Source of the DNA: Marinosulfonomonas sp.
GTDB lineage: Bacteria > Pseudomonadota > Alphaproteobacteria > Rhodobacterales > Rhodobacteraceae
Assembly: GCA_026984915.1 (NCBI GenBank)
Contig: JALSRG010000050.1
Span: 1-55,296, forward strand
Length of the DNA stretch: 55,296 bases
Direction: 5' to 3'
Made by a program: the position numbers and the translations under genes. Positions 50,136 to 55,296 of this stretch are shown here, piece by piece. The number at the start of each line of letters is the position of its first letter. The stretch's first letter is position 1. Below the pieces are notes generated by a model. It was given only the letters and a program-made list of their open reading frames with translations, was not told the DNA's origin and searched no databases.

Positions 50136-50554
50136 GCAATCAAGCCCATAATAAACATTGGTCGGATGTCGGTGCAGAATCTGCCATTTCGCTTGCGGAA
50201 TTGCATATTCGCCTCTCGCGTGAACTGGCCCGGATGACCGCTTTATGCTATTCTATCGAAACCGCTTTCAGTATGGTTCTTCATTCGATAGATGATCCGG
50301 AACTAATACCTGTAGCCCAGATTCAAGGGCTTGATCGCCTGAGGCAAAACCTTGGAGATTATGCAAGATTGTCAGAACTTCTTTCAAAATCTGATTGTGT
50401 TTCGAAGTCAGTATCCATCCCGCATTCATCAATTCAAAGAACGCTTGTGTTAAACGAGAATGTTGAACAATTTACACGTGATCGCACACAAGATATTGGA
50501 CTACCCAACGCGGATTCAGACCCTGATATATGGAGCAAAAAATCGACCGCATAA
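50132..50554 (+). CDS. Unknown protein at the end of the chemotaxis operon
   Basis: A 140-residue soluble protein coupled to cheY by an ATGA overlap. The first half is helical (SAISLAELHIRLSRELARMTALCYSIETAF), and the rest contains LDRLRQNLGDYARLSELLS, a second likely helical hairpin. No family is recognised. A phosphatase or CheY-binding role like CheZ would fit position and helical character, but I see no CheZ motif (conserved Asp/Gln pair), so this is speculation. It stops 21 bases before an IS3-type remnant; the C-terminus could have been altered by that insertion. Confidence 0.65.
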   Translation: MSNQAHNKHWSDVGAESAISLAELHIRLSRELARMTALCYSIETAFSMVLHSIDDPELIPVAQIQGLDRLRQNLGDYARLSELLSKSDCVSKSVSIPHSSIQRTLVLNENVEQFTRDRTQDIGLPNADSDPDIWSKKSTA

Positions 50555-50576
50555 GCGACTTCATTGAAACAGGGAA

Positions 50577-50960
50577 CGAACCGCCCCGAGTTTGTTGGAC
50601 AGTAAAACCCCCCAAGGATAGATCTTATGATACTGAGAAAACACACCCCGAGTTACACAGCAGAATTTCGCGGTTTCGGCATTCGGTTATTCAGAGAAAA
50701 TCCCAGCGATTACTCCAGCGATAATGCTGACTAAAAGGCAATCTCGTCCAAGCCTATCTATTCGCCGGATAGCCCACGAGCATGGAGCCGGAAGGCGGAA
50801 AGTGATGCCGGAAGGACGCAGTGGCATAACCCGCGAATGGAAAGCGCGGCTGAGAGCCTTGGGTTGGAAAGCCCCTTGGCTTTCAAAGCTCAGGCCACAT
50901 AAATGAGAAACGGGAATGGCATCAAAGCATAACAGGTTCATGTGACCTGGGTTCAATCAG
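50577..50960 (+). mobile_element. Remnant of an IS3-family insertion sequence
   Basis: GAACCGCCCCGAGTTTGTTGGACAGT-like sequence at 50577-50602 resembles a left terminal repeat of IS3-family elements. It is followed by the start of an orfA (separate entry). No right-hand inverted copy of the end and no orfB were found before 51119, so only the left part survives. The right boundary given is approximate. The rest of the 50555-51118 gap (about 50960-51118) holds nothing I can identify except the ribosome binding site of the next gene. Confidence 0.6.
50627..50902 (+). pseudogene. IS3-family transposase orfA fragment
   Basis: Codons from ATG 50627 read RKHTPSYTAEFRGFGIRLF then RENPSDYSSDNAD, closely matching the start of IS3-type OrfA helix-turn-helix proteins (YTPEFRERAVRLFREN...YPSDNAA-like). 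A TAA at 50732-50734 interrupts the frame after 35 codons. Similarity continues weakly (KAISSK, SPDS.R.W) and then fades. Inactive. Confidence 0.68.
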
Positions 50961-51118
50961 CGTCAGGCATTGGCGCACCCATCGGTTGAAAACGCCCTGA
51001 TGATCGCGACAAACCGCCAAATAATCACAAGATGTAATGACAGCACTGCCCTGTTCCCCTATACTTGGTAGAGATCAGCCAAAAAGGCTGGCACGAGTCA
51101 GGCAATGAGGCAAACACA

Positions 51119-51691
51119 ATGAGCAGTCTTCCCAACAAATTTTCCCGGCGCATGTTTGTGGTCGGGGCCGGGTCCGTCGCGGCAATGACGGCGGCCTGTG
51201 GCAATGGCATTGGCGCCCGCGGTGGCGAAGCGATCGACGCCCGTGTCGATGCAACGCTGGACTACATGTATTCCCGCTTTCCCGGCACCCAGGATCTCCG
51301 CGACAAGGCGGTTGGCATACTGGTGATCCCGCTGGTCACCAAGGCCGGCTTTGGCATTGGCGGTTCTTACGGGCGCGGCGCCTTGCGAATAAACGGCGTA
51401 ACGGTTGATTACTACTCGGTCGCGTCCGGCTCGTTTGGCTTGCAGATCGGCGCCCAGCAATTTGCCCAGGTGTTGTTCTTCATGACCGAGGACGCACTGC
51501 GCGATTTCCGCCGTTCATCCGGCTGGGCCGTCGGCGGCGATGTGGAATATGCGGTGATTGACAAAGGCGGCAACGTCAGTGTCGAGACGACAACCGTGCT
51601 GGCGCCGGTCATCGCGGTGATCTTTGGTCAGGCGGGGCTGGCTGTCGGCGCCACCCTTGAAGGCACAAAATACACCCGAATCATTCCCTGA
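51119..51691 (+). CDS. YSC84/SYLF-domain lipoprotein
   Basis: A 190-residue exported protein. The N-terminus NKFSRRMFVVGAGSVAAMTAAC combines a twin-arginine-like SRR-M-F with a lipobox ending in Cys, so Tat-dependent export and lipidation are likely. The body (GILVIPLVTKAGFGIGGSYGRG, YYSVASGSFGLQIGAQ, FTED-like FMTEDALRDFR, VGATLEGTKYTRI) is the SYLF/YSC84 lipid-binding domain. Function in bacteria is poorly known. Start at 51119 is set by GAGG upstream. A 14-bp tandem duplication spans its stop codon. Confidence 0.87.
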   Translation: MSSLPNKFSRRMFVVGAGSVAAMTAACGNGIGARGGEAIDARVDATLDYMYSRFPGTQDLRDKAVGILVIPLVTKAGFGIGGSYGRGALRINGVTVDYYSVASGSFGLQIGAQQFAQVLFFMTEDALRDFRRSSGWAVGGDVEYAVIDKGGNVSVETTTVLAPVIAVIFGQAGLAVGATLEGTKYTRIIP

Positions 51692-51713
51692 ATACCGGGC
51701 CCTGAATACCGGG
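51686..51713. repeat. Exact tandem duplication of 14 bp at the SYLF gene stop
   Basis: CCCTGAATACCGGG occurs twice, head to tail, at 51686-51699 and 51700-51713. The first copy contains the TGA stop of the lipoprotein gene, so the duplication has no coding effect. Confidence 0.85.
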
Positions 51714-51781
51714 TTTGCGCCGCCGGAGTTCTGGCCTGTTCCCGGCTTCTGCGGCGCAATCTGTTTGTCTGTCATGTTTGT

Positions 51782-52654
51782 CTATCTGGCCGGACGCAGG
51801 CGTTCGATCAGGCTCGAGGTATCCCAGCGCCCACCACCCATCGCCTGGACCTCTTTGTAAAACTGATCCACCAGGGCCGTCACCGGCAGGCTGGCGCCGT
51901 TTTCATCGGCTGCCGCCAGACAGATCGCCAGATCCTTTCGCATCAGATCAACCGCAAAGCCATGTTCAAACTCACCATCCAGCATGGTTTCATACCGGTT
52001 CGACATCTGCCAGCTGCCGGCAGCCCCCTGGCTGATCACCTCAACCACGGCACGCCCGTCAAGGCCGGATTTTTCGGCAAAGTTCAGCGCCTCGGACAGC
52101 GCCTGTACCAGCCCGGCAATGGCGATCTGGTTACACATTTTCGTCAATTGCCCGGCGCCGCTCTCGCCGATCCGCCGGCAGATTCGCGCATAGGCAGCCA
52201 TGACCGGCTCGGCACGAGCATATGCCGCCGTGTCCCCGCCACACATCACCGACAACTGACCATTTTCCGCACCAGCCTGCCCACCGGATACAGGCGCATC
52301 AACAAAGCTGATGCCTTTTTCCTTTGCCTTTGCATAAAGTTCGCGCGTAACAGCGGCGGAAACCGTCGTGTGATCGACAAAGACAGTGCCGGGCTGCATG
52401 GCGGCAAATGCGCCGTCCCCGCCCAGACAGACTGAGCGCAGATCATCATCATTGCCGACACAAGCGATGACGAATTCAACGCCCTGGGCCGCCTTGCCGG
52501 GGGTCTTTGCCAAAGCGCCGCCATGTTCGCCAACCCATTTTTCCGCCTTTGCCGTCGTACGGTTGTAAACAGTAACATCGTGACCGGCGGCAGCCAGATG
52601 GCCGGCCATCGGATATCCCATCACTCCAAGACCAAGAAATGCAACTTTTGCCAT
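51782..52654 (-). CDS. NAD(P)-dependent beta-hydroxyacid dehydrogenase
   Basis: A 290-residue member of the 3-hydroxyisobutyrate / tartronate-semialdehyde reductase family. Rossmann start FLGLGVMGYPMAGHLAAAGH, substrate loop DAPVSGGQAGAENG (119-132) and catalytic Lys172 in GQLTKMCNQI are all present. The branch (HIBADH, GlxR-like or succinic-semialdehyde reductase-like) cannot be assigned with certainty. It is divergent from the penicillin-acylase-family gene with an 82-bp gap. Confidence 0.9.
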   Translation of the reverse strand: MAKVAFLGLGVMGYPMAGHLAAAGHDVTVYNRTTAKAEKWVGEHGGALAKTPGKAAQGVEFVIACVGNDDDLRSVCLGGDGAFAAMQPGTVFVDHTTVSAAVTRELYAKAKEKGISFVDAPVSGGQAGAENGQLSVMCGGDTAAYARAEPVMAAYARICRRIGESGAGQLTKMCNQIAIAGLVQALSEALNFAEKSGLDGRAVVEVISQGAAGSWQMSNRYETMLDGEFEHGFAVDLMRKDLAICLAAADENGASLPVTALVDQFYKEVQAMGGGRWDTSSLIERLRPAR

Positions 52655-52736
52655 GATATTTCCCTTCGCTCCGGTTGATTGACGCGTTAGTTACTTCCTA
52701 ACGGCTTCCCATGAGGCGTCAACAACAGGATCGGGC

Positions 52737-55223
52737 ATGGCACGGGTGTTTCGCTGGCTGATGAGGATTTTTGCACTGTTACTGGTGCTGGTGGCCTTGT
52801 CCGGGGCGACTGTGTATTATCTCGCATCCCGCTCGCTGCCGGACTACGACGCCGATTACACGCTGGGTGGCGTCCGTGCACCGGTGCGCATCGTGCGTGA
52901 TTATGCGGCAGTGCCACATATCTTTGGCGAAAATGACCAGGATGTCTTTTTTGCCCTGGGCTTTGCCCATGCACAGGACCGCCTGTGGCAAATGACCATG
53001 CTGCGCCGCACCGCCCAGGGACGGCTTTCCGAACTGTTCGGCAAACGCACCCTGCCGATTGATGACATATTGCGGCGGCTGGACCTTTTTGGTCTCGCCA
53101 CACAATCGCTGGCGGTTCAGGACGATGAAACCAGGGCCGCGTTACAAGCCTATGCCGATGGCGTTAACGCATGGCTGGCCGAAATCAACAAAGGCGCACT
53201 TGGCCGCGGTGCCCCCGAGTTCTTTCTGTTTTCCAACGAAATCGCACCGTGGCAGCCGGCTGATTCCATTGCCATCATGAAACTGATGGCGCTGCAGCTT
53301 TCGGCCCATCTGGATAACGAGGTCCTGCGGGCCCGAACCTCGCTCATCCTGCCGGAAGAACGGGTTCGCGATATTCTGCCGGATTTTCCGGGAACCGGCG
53401 TTGCTGCCCTGCCCCCCTATGCCAGCCTGTTTCCCGCGGTTCCGCGCTACGCGCAGAATTCCACCCCGGCGCAGACCGATCCCCTGTCACCTTTCAAACC
53501 GCGTGATCTGGCGGGCGCATCGAATGCCTGGGCCGCGGCGCCGGGACGTGCGGCATCCGGCGGGTCGCTATTGGCCAATGATCCGCATCTGAATTTTACA
53601 GCGCCGTCAATCTGGTATCTGGCCCGGCTGGAACTGAAGGACGGTGGCATCATCGGCGGCACCATTCCGGGCATGCCAATCATACTGGTCGGCCGCAGCG
53701 ACTATCTGGGGTGGGGGCTGACCTCGTCCTACATGGATGATCAGGACGTCTATATCGAAAAGCTGAACCCGGAGAACCCCGAGGAATATCTGACCCCGGA
53801 AGGCTACAAACCATTTGCCAGCCGCAAGTCGATCATCAACGTGAAAAACTCCGGCCCGGTCACCATCACCCTGCGCTGGACATCAAACGGCCCTGTCCTT
53901 CCCGGCAATCACTACAACCTCTCCACCATCACACCGCCCGGACATGTTGCATCCCTGGCCTGGACGGCCCTGACGCCGCGCGACACATCCATGACATCGG
54001 CACTGCGCCTGATGAAGGCGAAATCGGTCGAAGAGGGGATTGAGGCCGGACGGCTGTTCGTTGCACCGTCGCAGAACCTGATGCTCGTGGACGGGAAATC
54101 CATCGCCATGAAAACCATTGGCGCCATGCCGTTGCGGGACCCGCAGCACCAGACAAAAGGCCGGATGCCCAGCCCCGGCTGGCTGCCACGCAACCGCTGG
54201 AAGGGAATTGCCGACTATGGGCGCAACCCCGCGTTCATCAACCCGCTGGGCGGCATCATCGGCAACACCAACAACAAGACCGTCGAGCGCCCGTTTCCCT
54301 ACCATGTCAGCTATCTCTGGGGGGATAGTCAGCGTATCAACCGCTGGCGGAAACTGATGATGAACCGCGAAGTGCACACCCGCGAAAGCTTTATCGAAGC
54401 CCAGCTTGACACGGTCAGTTATTCCGCACGCTCCCTGTTGCCGCTGGTTGCCGCAAACCTGTGGTTTACCGGCGAACCCGCGCCCAAGGGCACCCCGGAA
54501 CGGCGCCGCCAGCGGGCACTGGAACTGTTGGCCGACTGGAATGGGGAAATGAATGAACACCTGCCCGAACCACTGATCTATGCCGCCTGGATGCGCGCCC
54601 TGCAGACAAGGTTGATCAAGGATGAACTGGGGCCGCTGGCCTCGGAATACACCCATGTAGACCCCCTGTTTATCGAACGGGTTTTTCGCAATACGGACGG
54701 TGCTGGCAAGTGGTGCGATATCCTGCAATCCGCGCCACAGGAGACCTGCACCGATATTGCCCGTCTGGCGCTGGATGATGCGCTGCTCTGGATCGGCGAG
54801 CACTATGGCAACAACCTTGACAGCCTGCGCTGGGGCGATGCGCATATCGCCACCCACGATCATGCGGTTTTGGGCGATCTGCCCATCGTGAAATACTTCG
54901 TCAATATCCATCAATCGACCAGCGGCGGGGATAACACGCTGATGCGCGGGCGCACCAGCGGTATAGGGCCGGATCCGTTTTTGAATGTGCATGGTGCGGG
55001 GTATCGTGGTGTTTATGATTTTGCCGATCCGGACAGTTCGGTCTTTGTCATATCCACCGGGCAATCCGGCCATCCGCTCAGCCGTCATTACGATGATCTG
55101 GGTGAACTCTGGCGTCGTGGCGAATATATTCCGATGTCACTGGATCCCGAGTTGGCCCGCGCCGCCGCCGCTGGAGTCACCGAAATTACACCCCTTGCCC
55201 TTGCCGGCACAAGCGCCGAATGA
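52737..55223 (+). CDS. Penicillin acylase family amidohydrolase, membrane-anchored
   Basis: An 828-residue Ntn-hydrolase precursor. An N-terminal hydrophobic helix (about 6-30; IFALLLVLVALSGATVYYLA) anchors or exports it. The alpha part runs to about 261, and Ser262 in GASNAWAAAP would become the N-terminal nucleophile of the beta chain after autocleavage. The beta part has NDPHLNF and SSYMDDQDVYIEKL blocks. The family includes penicillin, cephalosporin and acyl-homoserine-lactone acylases; the substrate here is not known. Length and motifs are intact. About 70 bp after the stop to the window end contain nothing recognisable. Confidence 0.9.
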   Translation: MARVFRWLMRIFALLLVLVALSGATVYYLASRSLPDYDADYTLGGVRAPVRIVRDYAAVPHIFGENDQDVFFALGFAHAQDRLWQMTMLRRTAQGRLSELFGKRTLPIDDILRRLDLFGLATQSLAVQDDETRAALQAYADGVNAWLAEINKGALGRGAPEFFLFSNEIAPWQPADSIAIMKLMALQLSAHLDNEVLRARTSLILPEERVRDILPDFPGTGVAALPPYASLFPAVPRYAQNSTPAQTDPLSPFKPRDLAGASNAWAAAPGRAASGGSLLANDPHLNFTAPSIWYLARLELKDGGIIGGTIPGMPIILVGRSDYLGWGLTSSYMDDQDVYIEKLNPENPEEYLTPEGYKPFASRKSIINVKNSGPVTITLRWTSNGPVLPGNHYNLSTITPPGHVASLAWTALTPRDTSMTSALRLMKAKSVEEGIEAGRLFVAPSQNLMLVDGKSIAMKTIGAMPLRDPQHQTKGRMPSPGWLPRNRWKGIADYGRNPAFINPLGGIIGNTNNKTVERPFPYHVSYLWGDSQRINRWRKLMMNREVHTRESFIEAQLDTVSYSARSLLPLVAANLWFTGEPAPKGTPERRRQRALELLADWNGEMNEHLPEPLIYAAWMRALQTRLIKDELGPLASEYTHVDPLFIERVFRNTDGAGKWCDILQSAPQETCTDIARLALDDALLWIGEHYGNNLDSLRWGDAHIATHDHAVLGDLPIVKYFVNIHQSTSGGDNTLMRGRTSGIGPDPFLNVHGAGYRGVYDFADPDSSVFVISTGQSGHPLSRHYDDLGELWRRGEYIPMSLDPELARAAAAGVTEITPLALAGTSAE

Positions 55224-55296
55224 GAGGCCGTCAGGCATGCCGCAGCCCGGCCTGAACAATCCTGAGTCTAGGGCGTAGACCTATAAACCCTGCACC

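Noticed and set aside
53883-55088. 401-codon open frame antisense to the penicillin-acylase gene
   Set aside because: The sense gene is complete with its catalytic Ser and family blocks; the antisense frame has no motif.
55229-55257. Hairpin AGGCCG...CGGCCT after the last gene
   Set aside because: Short stem, long loop and no T-tract; not convincing as a terminator.

Overview
The window looks like a chromosomal segment of an alphaproteobacterium, most likely Rhodobacterales (Rhodobacteraceae/Roseobacter group). Clues read from the sequence: a CckA hybrid kinase with a perfect CtrA box (TTAA-N7-TTAAC) upstream; an alphaproteobacterial SOS operator GTTC-N7-GTTC in front of recA; an IscR with a single cysteine heading a mixed isc/suf operon; ribosomal protein L21 with an Ala/Lys-rich tail and helix-hairpin-helix end; a VPLPA-CTERM surface protein; and a tripartite TRAP transporter. 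No rRNA, CRISPR array, prophage or intact insertion sequence was found. Gene density is high and most of the window is core genome.

Layout. 1-6000 (minus strand): rplU-rpmA, a strong terminator, then two GNAT acetyltransferases, obgE, proB and proA (ribosome assembly and proline synthesis). 6000-9700: a small lipoprotein, a DUF2059 secreted protein and a 740-residue TPR-sulfotransferase fusion. 9700-10725: tRNA-Ser(CGA), a decayed AT-rich stretch with a broken SEC-C gene, and tRNA-Arg(CCG). 10726-12753: an old-yellow-enzyme-type N-demethylase. 12771-20265 (minus): a nine-gene iron-sulfur cluster operon iscR-iscS-sufB-(2-TM protein)-(YbjQ)-sufC-sufD-(YIP1)-sufS. 20442-25462 (plus): a hydrolase, a small protein, icd and typA, with the VPLPA-CTERM gene on the other strand.

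25481-35647: alaS with a DUF1330 gene, recA with its SOS operator, a small sulfotransferase-like gene, cckA, an RsmB-type rRNA methyltransferase and guaB. 35783-40876: a TDT/SLAC1-family channel divergent from a ureohydrolase, an MFS transporter, an alpha/beta hydrolase and a HpaI-type aldolase. 40996-45305: dctPQM TRAP transporter and glucokinase. 45444-50554: chemotaxis operon STAS-cheY-cheA-cheW-cheR-cheY-unknown, lacking cheB, cheD and a receptor gene and ending next to an IS3-type remnant. 51119-55223: a YSC84/SYLF lipoprotein, a beta-hydroxyacid dehydrogenase and a membrane-anchored penicillin-acylase-family hydrolase.

How parts connect: CckA feeds phosphate to CtrA (through ChpT, not in this window). 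CtrA-like boxes precede cckA itself and, with one mismatch, the chemotaxis operon, so cell-cycle/motility control probably links these loci. The Fe-S operon carries its own regulator, two distinct cysteine desulfurases, the SufBCD scaffold and three extra genes translationally coupled to it; these three are the best candidates here for something not yet described. I found no convincing wholly new defence, mobile or biosynthetic system.
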